DNA of 16,046 bases from Kiritimatiellia bacterium (GTDB taxonomy: Bacteria; Verrucomicrobiota; Kiritimatiellia; RFP12; UBA1067), in contig JAGBZQ010000125.1 in NCBI GenBank assembly GCA_017628165.1, positions 1 through 16,046 of the forward strand. The letters run 5' to 3'. Below the pieces are notes generated by a model that was not told where the DNA came from, searched no databases, and saw only the letters and a list, made by a program, of their open reading frames with translations. Of this stretch, positions 6,616-13,790 are shown piece by piece. A program made the position numbers and the translations under genes. Every line of letters begins with the position of its first letter. Positions within the stretch are counted from its first letter, which is position 1.

Positions 6616-8554
6616 AGATAATCGACTTTGCGGTGTTGTAAACATTATCGGCGGTAAAGCCGTACTCATTTGCAAGGATATCGCACGGAGCCGATTCGCC
6701 GTAGTGATCAAGCGTCACGAAGCGTGTAGTCTTGTGATCGATCCGGAAACGATCCCACCCGAAGCGAACGCCTGCCTCCACGATAACGCGCTTCTTCATC
6801 ATTTCCGGGATAACGCTCTCGCGATATGCACACTTCTGGGAGAGGAAAAGCTCCATCGAAGGCATCGAGACAACTCTCACGCTCCGCCCCTCTGAGGCGA
6901 GACGCTTAGCGGCCTCCACAGCAAGAGCGACCTCGGATCCAGTTGCGATGAAAAGAAGCGTATCCATGCCCTGCGAACCGCTCTCGTAGATAACGTACGC
7001 ACCCTTCGCAACACCCTCGTGGCGGACACCTTCAAGAACAGGCACGTTCTGACGCGTTGTCATAAGACACGCCGGGCACTTGGTGTTGAGAATCATTTCC
7101 GCAATGGCGTATGCCGTCTCATTGGCGTCGGCAGGCCTGAACGAGATGATCCCTGGCATGGTTCTCAAGGCGGAAAGATGCTCGACAGGCTCGTGAGTGG
7201 CGCCATCCTCGCCGACATAGAAACTATCGTGCGAATAAATGAACATCGAAGGGATGCGCATAATGGCCGCTAAGCGCATCGCGGGCCTGCAGTAGTCGCT
7301 GAAGACAAAAAATGTAGAGCCGTACCCTCTGAAGCCGCCGAATGCGGTAATGCCGTTGACGATAGCCGCCATTCCAAGCTCGCGAATACCGAAATGAATA
7401 TTGCGCCCTTCAAAAGCACCTGGCGCAACATCGCCAAAGCCCTTAAGCTCCGTCTTGTTGCTTGGACCAAGGTCGGCGGAACCGCCTGTAAGCTCTGGCA
7501 CCACCTTGGCAACCGCGTTGAGAATCTCGCCGCAGGCATTGCGAGTTGCGACACTCTTGCCTACCTCATACTTGGGAAGCGCACCGATAAGCTTCATGTA
7601 ATCAGGCTCACGCATCTCGCAGGTGATCGAAGGGTTCTGCCTGCGCCAGCGCTTTGCGAGGCGATTCATCGTCTTTGCACGCTCTGCAAAAACGGCGTAA
7701 ACCTCCTCGGGAACGGCGAAACTCTCTTCGGGATTGAACCCAAGCGCGGCCTTAAGGCCCTTTGTCTCTTCAGTCCCAAGCGGCGAGCCGTGGGAGCTTG
7801 CCGAATCATGCTTCGTGGGAGCCCCAAACCCGATATGCGTAGATGCAATAACGAGAACAGGGGCGTCCGCGACCTTCATTGCACGGCGGTATGTGCGGTC
7901 GATAGCGTCATAATCGTGCCCGTCGCACGTGAAAACCTTCCATCCATAGCTTTCAAAACGCTTCTTCGTATCGTCAGCCATAGAAAGAGCGGTAGATCCT
8001 TCAATCGTGATGCCATTGGAGTCATAGACGAGAACAAGACCGGAAAGCTTCATCGCCCCCGCCCAACTGGCTGCCTCATGAGAAATGCCCTCCTGCATAT
8101 CGCCGTCGCCGCAGAAGACCCACGTCCTGTTGCCGGTGCCCGCCTTCTTTGCCGCGAGCTGAAGGCCCGCACCCATTGCGACTCCCTGCCCAAGGGGGCC
8201 CGTCGTCACTTCAACACCCGGCATGAGTCCGCGCTCCGGATGACCGGCACAGCGCGAACCGAACTGGCGGAAATTCTTGAGCTCGTCAATCGTGACCGAT
8301 CCCATGCCGGAGAGATGGTCAAGCGCATAGACAAGAGCACTTGCGTGACCGCCTGAAAAGACGAGCCTGTCACGGCCGGGCCATTTGGGGTCGCCAGGAG
8401 CTACGTTCAAAAATTTGAGCCAAAGCGAGACGGCAAGGTCCGCCATGCCAAGCGGAGCGCCAGGATGCCCAGATTTCGCCTTGTCAATCATGTCGGAACA
8501 AAGGCAACGTATCGTATTTGCGGAAAGTTTAAGCTGTTCGTTAGAAATTTTCAT
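6614..8554 (-). CDS. tkt: Transketolase
   Basis: 646-residue thiamine diphosphate enzyme of the non-oxidative pentose phosphate pathway; it moves two-carbon units between ketoses and aldoses and links glycolytic intermediates to ribose 5-phosphate and erythrose 4-phosphate. The length is close to E. coli TktA (663). The ThDP-binding motif runs from GDGDMQEG (149) to N180. Active-site histidines are in KSGHPGAPLG (H30), FSGGHAS (H70), SHGSPLG (H255) and SHDSF (H442). The catalytic glutamate is in GIRELGM (E392), and GEDGATHEPVEHL follows. The N-terminus aligns with other transketolases without extension. No Shine-Dalgarno precedes the ATG; instead a promoter -10 box ends eight bases upstream, which predicts leaderless initiation. 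It is the first gene of a seven-gene operon. Confidence 0.97.
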   Translation of the reverse strand: MKISNEQLKLSANTIRCLCSDMIDKAKSGHPGAPLGMADLAVSLWLKFLNVAPGDPKWPGRDRLVFSGGHASALVYALDHLSGMGSVTIDELKNFRQFGSRCAGHPERGLMPGVEVTTGPLGQGVAMGAGLQLAAKKAGTGNRTWVFCGDGDMQEGISHEAASWAGAMKLSGLVLVYDSNGITIEGSTALSMADDTKKRFESYGWKVFTCDGHDYDAIDRTYRRAMKVADAPVLVIASTHIGFGAPTKHDSASSHGSPLGTEETKGLKAALGFNPEESFAVPEEVYAVFAERAKTMNRLAKRWRRQNPSITCEMREPDYMKLIGALPKYEVGKSVATRNACGEILNAVAKVVPELTGGSADLGPSNKTELKGFGDVAPGAFEGRNIHFGIRELGMAAIVNGITAFGGFRGYGSTFFVFSDYCRPAMRLAAIMRIPSMFIYSHDSFYVGEDGATHEPVEHLSALRTMPGIISFRPADANETAYAIAEMILNTKCPACLMTTRQNVPVLEGVRHEGVAKGAYVIYESGSQGMDTLLFIATGSEVALAVEAAKRLASEGRSVRVVSMPSMELFLSQKCAYRESVIPEMMKKRVIVEAGVRFGWDRFRIDHKTTRFVTLDHYGESAPCDILANEYGFTADNVYNTAKSII

Positions 8555-8562
8555 AATACTGA

Positions 8563-8591
8563 ATTATACCAAATTTTGACCAATCTGCCAA
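8563..8591 (-). promoter_or_regulatory. Strong sigma70-type promoter of the tkt operon, predicted leaderless
   Basis: TTGGCA (8591-8586), a 17-bp spacer and a perfect TATAAT (8568-8563) on the minus strand. Predicted initiation is at about 8557-8554, zero to three bases from the ATG at 8554. It is the only clear promoter upstream of the run tkt to GH20. Confidence 0.75.
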
Positions 8592-8620
8592 CATGAAGGC
8601 ACATGAAGGCACGTGAAGCA
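8591..8620. repeat. Three head-to-tail 10-bp units upstream of the tkt promoter
   Basis: On the plus strand ACATGAAGGC occurs twice in direct succession (8591-8600 and 8601-8610), followed by a diverged copy ACGTGAAGCA (8611-8620). The array fills the whole space between the permease stop and the tkt -35 box. The 10-bp period matches one helical turn, so the units would face the same side of the DNA just upstream of RNA polymerase. It could be an activator site or simple slippage. Confidence 0.6.
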
Positions 8621-10030
8621 TCAGAGAAACAACGCCGCCACGGATACCAGCGCGCAAGCAAAAAGAATGACACAGAAAAACCAAGGAAGCATCCGCTTAA
8701 ATATCTCGCTCTCGCGGCCGACCAGCCCTGCCGCGGCAGTGCCGATGGCGATTGACTGCGGGCATATCATCTTGCCGATCCCGGCCCCCATCACGTTGGC
8801 GGCCGCCAGAAGCGACGGCGATTCGTTCAACGCCGCTGCGACTTCAGCCTGAAGACGCCCGAAAAGAACGCAGGAACTGGTGCCTGAACCGGTAATAAAC
8901 CCTCCGAGAGCGCCCAACGCCGCAGAGAAAAACGGATACGCAGACCCCGTCAAGGACACGAGTGCGCCCGCAATCACCGATATCATGTCAGACTCGTCCA
9001 TTATACGGGCGAGAATCACCACAAGACAGATCGTTGCGAACGCCGGCAGATAACGGACAAAGGTATCGGCAAGAAGCGAAAAAAGTTTTTTGACTCTTAC
9101 CCCCTGCGCAAGAGCGCCAACAAAACCTCCAGTAAGCACAAGCGCGCCCGGCGTAATGTAGCGCTTGAACGATTGCGGCAAAAGTCCGTTTATTGCCAGC
9201 AGCAAAACAACGAAAACAAACGGTTGCCAAGCCCAGACGACCTTACCTGAAGCGGAAGAAGGCTGCTTGCCGCGCCGCGAAACGCAAGTGATCACGAGCA
9301 TGACGCCAATGCCGCCTACGATATCGGGCAGCTCACAGCCGAAAAAACACGAAGCGAGCATGCTCGGCACAAGAAACGCCGCGGATGACGCCGACAGCCA
9401 GCCCCACATTCCCTTCAGCGCCTTGAATCCGCCGAGCATCAGAAGAACGAGTACCGGCCCGGCGGCGGTAATGGCCAACTGCACGAATACGGTCATCTGC
9501 ACAAGCCCGGCAAGATCGCATCCGCTTTCCTTCGACAGCGTCATCAGCGGCACTCCTACGGATCCAAACGCCGTCGACGTGGTGTTCGCCACCAGACACA
9601 TTGTCACGGCCTTGAACGGATCAAACCCGACACCCACGAGAATCGCCGCCGGTATCGCAACGGCCGTTCCGAAGCCGGCCATCCCTTCCATGAAATTGCC
9701 GAAACCCCAGACGATCAGAAGCGCAAGTACGCGTTGATCATCCGAAACGGACGCCAAATCGGAGCGAATTCTGGACATTGCCCCCGATTCCGTCGTCACC
9801 GCATAGACGAACAACGCCGCGAGAACAACGAGACAGATAGGACAAAGAGCGAACAACAATCCCGAAAACATCGTCGGGGCAATATCACAAACAGGCATAC
9901 CGGCCGCGAAAACGGCCGATGCCACACCCACGGCAAGCGCCGCCAACGACGCCTGCCACGCTTTCAGCCGGAATACCGTCAATGCCCCGAGCAACGCGAC
10001 AATCGGCATGATAGATGCAATCAAAATCAT
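8621..10030 (-). CDS. lldP: L-lactate permease family transporter
   Basis: 469-residue polytopic inner-membrane protein of the LctP/LldP family, which imports lactate (some members glycolate) with protons. Family motifs are GFGNFMEGMAGFGTAVAIPAA (109-129), VANTTSTAFGSVGVPL (147-162), GCELPDIVGG (231-240), FITGSGTSSCVLF (378-390) and GKMICPQSIAIGTAAAGLVG (419-438). It is shorter than E. coli LldP (551) mainly because the central loop region is reduced. The ATG at 10030 has GGAG eleven bases upstream and a good -10 box before it. An in-frame ATG directly after the dinG stop (10087) would add 19 mostly hydrophobic residues but lies upstream of that promoter. No lactate dehydrogenase is adjacent, so the substrate is a family inference. 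Confidence 0.93.
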   Translation of the reverse strand: MILIASIMPIVALLGALTVFRLKAWQASLAALAVGVASAVFAAGMPVCDIAPTMFSGLLFALCPICLVVLAALFVYAVTTESGAMSRIRSDLASVSDDQRVLALLIVWGFGNFMEGMAGFGTAVAIPAAILVGVGFDPFKAVTMCLVANTTSTAFGSVGVPLMTLSKESGCDLAGLVQMTVFVQLAITAAGPVLVLLMLGGFKALKGMWGWLSASSAAFLVPSMLASCFFGCELPDIVGGIGVMLVITCVSRRGKQPSSASGKVVWAWQPFVFVVLLLAINGLLPQSFKRYITPGALVLTGGFVGALAQGVRVKKLFSLLADTFVRYLPAFATICLVVILARIMDESDMISVIAGALVSLTGSAYPFFSAALGALGGFITGSGTSSCVLFGRLQAEVAAALNESPSLLAAANVMGAGIGKMICPQSIAIGTAAAGLVGRESEIFKRMLPWFFCVILFACALVSVAALFL

Positions 10031-10055
10031 AAAAGGACAAACTCCATATTTGGAT

Positions 10056-10064
10056 ATTATAACA
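10056..10064 (-). promoter_or_regulatory. Extended -10 promoter for the lactate permease
   Basis: TGT immediately followed by TATAAT on the minus strand (10064-10056) fits the extended -10 class. The sequence 17 bp upstream (GTAAAG) is a poor -35 box, as is usual for this class. Predicted initiation near 10049 gives a leader of about 20 nt that includes the GGAG at 10045-10042. Confidence 0.5.
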
Positions 10065-10094
10065 AAAAACCCGATTAGCTTTACCATCTACCGG
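10064..10094 (-). terminator. Possible weak terminator after dinG
   Basis: On the minus strand CCG and TAG (10094-10088) can pair with CTA and CGG (10078-10071) across a nine-base loop with a bulge, followed directly by G and six T (10069-10064). The T run is good but the stem is only about six interrupted pairs, so termination would be partial. It overlaps the dinG stop codon and the spacer of the downstream permease promoter. Confidence 0.3.
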
Positions 10095-12385
10095 CAAAAA
10101 TGCGGCAACTCAAAAATCCTTGAAATCAAAGATTCCTTGTCCGTGACCGTATGTACGGCAGATGGAATGGATCTGCGGAAAATTGAACCGTAATTCTTGG
10201 TGACTATGCGCGGGTCGGTAACAACAACCACCCCCGAATCGCGCTTTGAACGGATAAGACGCCCGAACCCCTGGCGGAACTTGATGACGGCTTCCGGCAA
10301 AGCGTAATCTCTAAACGCGCTGCCGCCGTCATGCGTGATCTTCTCTGAGCGCGCCTCCACCATCGGATCTCCCACTTGCGCAAACGGAAGACGCGTTATG
10401 ACGACGCACGAAAGCGCATCCCCAACCACGTCAACCCCCTCCCAGAACGACTGCGCGCCGAAAAGCACCACTCTGCTCGAATCTTTGGACGCTTCGGAAA
10501 GGCGGTGCGTCATGGCCTCGCGCGACATCCCGGCACCTTGAACGAGAAGCTCAATCCCCACCTCCTCAAGAAGCGGACGGGAATATTCCGCAACCGCATT
10601 CATCATATCGTAGCTCGTAAAAAGAACAAGCGCCCGCGAGCGGGTGGCGTCGAAAAGGTCGGCAAAAATCCCCGAAAGCTGCCTCATATACGCATCGGCG
10701 TCGTTAGAAGGATCCGGAAGCCAATCAAGCGCCAATACAGACGACTGCCTCAAATAATCAAACGGCGAATCCGCTGTCATCGCCCGGAAACGTTCAAAGC
10801 ACCCAAGACGCTTTGCCATATACTTGAAATCATTCCCCACTCGCAACGTGGCAGAAGAGAGAATCACGGAATCCTTGACGTCGTAAAGAATCTTGTGAAG
10901 CTCGTCCGCCACAGACAGAGGCGCCGCTACGAGCCTAAGCGCCCTCTTTCTCCCATCATGACCGAATCGCTCTATCCAATAAGCATAATCGCCGTTTGCC
11001 GCACTGAAAATAAAATGCGCCTCGTTCGCGAATCCCACAAGACTCTCCGCAATAGAAGAGAACTGCGCCGAAAGATCTCCAAGATAGTTGAGCTCGCCCT
11101 CTGGGACTGAGTTATCTATCGCGTCCCGCAATTCATGCAAAATCTTGACCGTATGCGCAAGCTCGTTCTCAAGACGGCTTTCGAGAGCAAAAAATTCATC
11201 CTCGCTCCATTCAGGCTCGTCGTAGTCCTTGTACAGCCCGCGAACAGAATACTTGCGCTTCCCGTCCGCCACCTTGAAGCGAACAACGTCAACGCTCTTC
11301 GACGGCCGCATCAGACGCTCTGAATACTGAACGAGTTTACGCACGGCGTTAAAAACGCGCACGGTCGCGCCGGGGATGCCGCCCATAATGCGCATTATGG
11401 AATCACGTGCAGGGCTTCCGGCAAGAATGCCCTTTTGCATCTGCCTCTCAAGCGACGCAAGCGCGCCGGAACTCCCGGAACGCTTTGAGCGCTGCTTGCG
11501 GACTAAGCGGTTGAAAATCCTGAGAAGCGCGTCCTCTGAAAACTCCTGACTCAAATATTCGGTAGCGATAGACTCGAGATTATGCGCCTCGTCGAGAACA
11601 AGCCTCCCGTACGAAGGAAGAATGCTCCCCGTTGCGTTGGCGGCCTCCGCAAGCACAAGCGCATGATTAGCCACCACAAGATGCGCCTTGGAGGCGGCCT
11701 TGCGGGCGCGAAAGACAAAGCAACGCGAATAATACGGACAGCGCCGCGCACTGCATTCGTCTCCGGGGCAAGAGATGAGCGAGCGAGGAAGACCGTCATA
11801 GAAATCAAGATCACCGTCCTCAGTGGTCTTGAGCCATTCGATAAAGCGCGGCATCTGGGCCTGCTCCTCTGGAGTCATCGTCCAGTATCCGGGCGCGAAA
11901 AAATCGGCGACAGCCCTGATGCAGAGATAATTCGAACGCCCTTTCAGAAGCGCCACCTTGAAATTCACCGCATCATCGCCAAGCACAGAAACAGCGCGTG
12001 GAATATCCGATCCAATGAGCTGACTTTGAAGATTGCGCGTAGCGGTGGATATCACGACAGGAGTATCGTTCGTGGCGGCCCAGAGAACAGACGGGATGAG
12101 ATACGCAAGAGACTTTCCGACGCCCGTGCCCGCCTCGATCATCAAATGCTCGCGGGCGTTGAAGGCCTCTGCGATTGTTCTGAGCATATCCACTTGCCCA
12201 GGGCGCTCCTCGTAGCCGGGAAAATTCCCCAAAGTCCCGCCCGGCTTCAGATGGGAAGAGGCTTTTTCCGGCGATATCGGAGAAGAATCCTCGTGGGACG
12301 GAAGATGACGCTTTAAGGCCGAATCCTTGAATTCGGGAAAAATTTCAACCCAGGCAGGGTTATCTATAAACGCGGCGGGCGTCAT
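10088..12385 (-). CDS. dinG: DinG-family iron-sulfur ATP-dependent DNA helicase
   Basis: 765-residue superfamily 2 helicase of the XPD/DinG group, which unwinds DNA 5' to 3' and helps resolve R-loops, G-quadruplexes and forked structures. Visible motifs are Walker A EAGTGVGKS (84-92), the DEAH box LVLDEAHNLE (262-271) and motif VI RQGFGRLIRS (704-713). Four cysteines for a 4Fe-4S cluster are C155, C211, C216 and C222; the 5 and 6 residue spacing matches E. coli DinG (C120, C194, C199, C205). C206 is an extra cysteine. About 50 residues before LGNFPGYEERPGQ are not recognisable and contain no exonuclease domain. The gene starts 3 nt after the HIT stop with no well-spaced Shine-Dalgarno, suggesting translational coupling. 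Confidence 0.92.
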   Translation of the reverse strand: MTPAAFIDNPAWVEIFPEFKDSALKRHLPSHEDSSPISPEKASSHLKPGGTLGNFPGYEERPGQVDMLRTIAEAFNAREHLMIEAGTGVGKSLAYLIPSVLWAATNDTPVVISTATRNLQSQLIGSDIPRAVSVLGDDAVNFKVALLKGRSNYLCIRAVADFFAPGYWTMTPEEQAQMPRFIEWLKTTEDGDLDFYDGLPRSLISCPGDECSARRCPYYSRCFVFRARKAASKAHLVVANHALVLAEAANATGSILPSYGRLVLDEAHNLESIATEYLSQEFSEDALLRIFNRLVRKQRSKRSGSSGALASLERQMQKGILAGSPARDSIMRIMGGIPGATVRVFNAVRKLVQYSERLMRPSKSVDVVRFKVADGKRKYSVRGLYKDYDEPEWSEDEFFALESRLENELAHTVKILHELRDAIDNSVPEGELNYLGDLSAQFSSIAESLVGFANEAHFIFSAANGDYAYWIERFGHDGRKRALRLVAAPLSVADELHKILYDVKDSVILSSATLRVGNDFKYMAKRLGCFERFRAMTADSPFDYLRQSSVLALDWLPDPSNDADAYMRQLSGIFADLFDATRSRALVLFTSYDMMNAVAEYSRPLLEEVGIELLVQGAGMSREAMTHRLSEASKDSSRVVLFGAQSFWEGVDVVGDALSCVVITRLPFAQVGDPMVEARSEKITHDGGSAFRDYALPEAVIKFRQGFGRLIRSKRDSGVVVVTDPRIVTKNYGSIFRRSIPSAVHTVTDKESLISRIFELPHFCR

Positions 12386-12412
12386 CCCTCAAGCCATGCG
12401 GAGGGACTCCGC
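12386..12412 (-). promoter_or_regulatory. Competing hairpins at the HIT-dinG junction
   Basis: On the minus strand GCGGAG, loop TCC, CTCCGC (12412-12398) is a perfect six-pair hairpin in the last HIT codons. The segment TCCCTC inside it is also complementary to GAGGGA, which spans the HIT stop and the first base of the dinG ATG (12390-12385). The two pairings exclude each other, and the second would hide the dinG start. Whether either forms in the cell is unknown. Confidence 0.35.
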
Positions 12413-12793
12413 AAGCGCGGCAAGCTTCTCCATATCGCCCTTTGCGCTGACAAACCTCAAGTCGTCTCCGGCAAGGCGCGGCACGATATGAAAATGAAGA
12501 TGCTTCACCGTCTGACCTGCCGCTTCGCCATTGTTCTGGAGAATATTGAAACCATCGCATGAAAGAGACTCCTTGATGTGCATAGCCACCTTCTTGACCC
12601 GCACAATCACATCGGAGAGCAGCGCGTCATCTGCATCAAGAAGCCCTTCTGAATGATTCTTGGGAATAACAAGAACATGGCCGTTCGAAAAAGGATTGAT
12701 GTCAAGAAATGCGAGAACCACATCATCCTCGTAAATCTTGAATGAAGGAAGCTCTCCTGCGGCGATGGCACAAAAAATGCAATTGTTCTTCAT
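12389..12793 (-). CDS. HIT-family nucleotide hydrolase/transferase
   Basis: 134-residue cytoplasmic protein of the histidine triad superfamily, HINT/HinT-like branch, which hydrolyses AMP-linked substrates such as aminoacyl-adenylates, adenosine phosphoramidates or dinucleoside polyphosphates. The triad is HLHFHIVPR with H98, H100 and H102. A likely zinc site is formed by C5 and C8 (CIFCAI), H47 in VIPKNHSEG and H98. Residues 28-44 (AFLDINPFSNGHVLVIP) are the typical nucleotide-binding strand region. It begins 24 nt after the dapA stop with GAAGAG close to the ATG, and ends 3 nt before dinG, so the three genes are probably one transcript. The exact substrate cannot be told from sequence. Confidence 0.93.
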   Translation of the reverse strand: MKNNCIFCAIAAGELPSFKIYEDDVVLAFLDINPFSNGHVLVIPKNHSEGLLDADDALLSDVIVRVKKVAMHIKESLSCDGFNILQNNGEAAGQTVKHLHFHIVPRLAGDDLRFVSAKGDMEKLAALAESLRMA

Positions 12794-12817
12794 ATTCTCT
12801 TCAATCTGAAAGGAAGA

Positions 12818-13693
12818 TCACACAAGACCGACGGATGCGAGAGTTGCGCGCATGCGCTCCAGGTTAGCCTCTGAAGTTTCGCAGAGCGGAAGGCGGAAAA
12901 CGCGCTCAATCCTGCCCATGAGAGCAAGAGCTTCCTTGACCATAACAGGATTGACATCAATGAAAAGATCACGGAAAAGCGCATAGTACTTGAAGTGAAG
13001 CGCACGGGCCTTGGCATAGTCGCCGGCCATCGCAAAGCGCACCATATCACCCATCTCCTTGGGTATTACGTTGGAGGCAACGGAAATAACACCCTCGGCA
13101 CCAACTGAAATCATGGGAACGGCAAGGGAATCGTCTCCGGAAAGAACGGTGAAATCCGGAAGCACATTCTTAATCGCGCTCACCCGATCGACAGATCCGG
13201 CCGCCTCCTTGATGGCGACGACGTTCGGGTGCTTGGCGAGCCGCACTACCACATCAAGCGGAATATCGCGGCCGGCGCGGCCGGGCACATTGTAAAGAAC
13301 AACAGGCAGGCCCAAATCGGCGATCGTCATAAAGTGGCGATAAAGGCCTTCCGCATTGGGCTTGTTGTAATAAGGCGTCACCTGAAGCGTGGCGTCAGAT
13401 CCTCCCATGGCGATCGCGGCCTTTGTGAGAGAAATCGCCTCTGAAGTAGAATTGGCACCTGTGCCTGCGATGATCTTCACCTTGCCCTTAGCGTACTCGA
13501 TCGTCTTTTCGATCACCTTATGGTGCTCATCGTGATCAAGAGTGGGAGACTCTCCGGTAGTACCTACTGCGCAAATACCCTCAACACCTGCGGCGACCTG
13601 CTCGTCAACGATATTCTTGAGCTTGCCGTAATCCACTTCACCCTTTGAATTAAAAGGTGTCACCATCGCCGTAATCGTTCCGGAAAGTTTCAT
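12818..13693 (-). CDS. dapA: 4-hydroxy-tetrahydrodipicolinate synthase
   Basis: 291-residue class I aldolase that condenses pyruvate with aspartate semialdehyde, the first committed step toward diaminopimelate and lysine, and hence peptidoglycan. The Schiff-base lysine is K162 in VVAIKEAAG. Pyruvate-binding and proton-relay residues are present in GTTGESPT (T45, T46), TPYYNKP (Y108/Y109), and LYNVPGR (Y134, R139). The length and N-terminus (MKLSGTITAMVTPF) are typical. AGGA lies about nine bases upstream of the ATG. It follows serC across a 97-bp gap containing a terminator, and leads the HIT and dinG genes. No clear promoter was found, so expression may come from readthrough of serC or an unrecognised promoter. 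Confidence 0.96.
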   Translation of the reverse strand: MKLSGTITAMVTPFNSKGEVDYGKLKNIVDEQVAAGVEGICAVGTTGESPTLDHDEHHKVIEKTIEYAKGKVKIIAGTGANSTSEAISLTKAAIAMGGSDATLQVTPYYNKPNAEGLYRHFMTIADLGLPVVLYNVPGRAGRDIPLDVVVRLAKHPNVVAIKEAAGSVDRVSAIKNVLPDFTVLSGDDSLAVPMISVGAEGVISVASNVIPKEMGDMVRFAMAGDYAKARALHFKYYALFRDLFIDVNPVMVKEALALMGRIERVFRLPLCETSEANLERMRATLASVGLV

Positions 13694-13712
13694 CTTTTTG
13701 TTCCTATATCTT

Positions 13713-13727
13713 GCCCGACATCCGGGC
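13713..13727 (-). promoter_or_regulatory. Small inverted repeat in the dapA leader
   Basis: GCCCG, a five-base loop and CGGGC form a perfect five-pair inverted repeat about 20 nt upstream of the dapA start. No T run follows, so it is not a terminator. It could be a leader hairpin or a dyad operator; nothing else identifies it. Confidence 0.35.
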
Positions 13728-13732
13728 GTGTT

Positions 13733-13767
13733 AAAGGCCGCCTTGGATTCCTCTCCGAAGGCGGCCC
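13733..13767 (-). terminator. Intrinsic terminator after serC
   Basis: On the minus strand GGCCGCCTT and AAGGCGGCC (13766-13736) form a perfect nine-pair GC-rich stem with a 13-base loop, followed by TTTAA. The stem is strong but the T run is only three bases, so some readthrough into dapA is likely. It begins about 24 nt after the serC stop. Confidence 0.65.
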
Positions 13768-13790
13768 GTATCTAACGGCCGAAAGCCTTA

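Noticed and set aside
5242..6711. Longer PurB starting at 6711
   Set aside because: The extra 36 residues overlap the end of transketolase and are not PurB-like; the ATG at 6603 has a GAGGA seven bases upstream and a canonical N-terminus.
7394..8356. Long plus-strand open frame of 320 codons
   Set aside because: It is antisense to transketolase, has no recognisable motifs, and arises because the codon usage of the true gene leaves few stops on the other strand.
11582..12316. Plus-strand open frame of 244 codons
   Set aside because: It lies wholly antisense to the dinG helicase, whose motifs are intact; the translated product is basic and low in hydrophobic pattern, as expected of a shadow frame.
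13694..13790. Possible lysine riboswitch before dapA
   Set aside because: The space is only 97 nt, a serC terminator takes up a third of it, and none of the conserved lysine riboswitch elements is visible.
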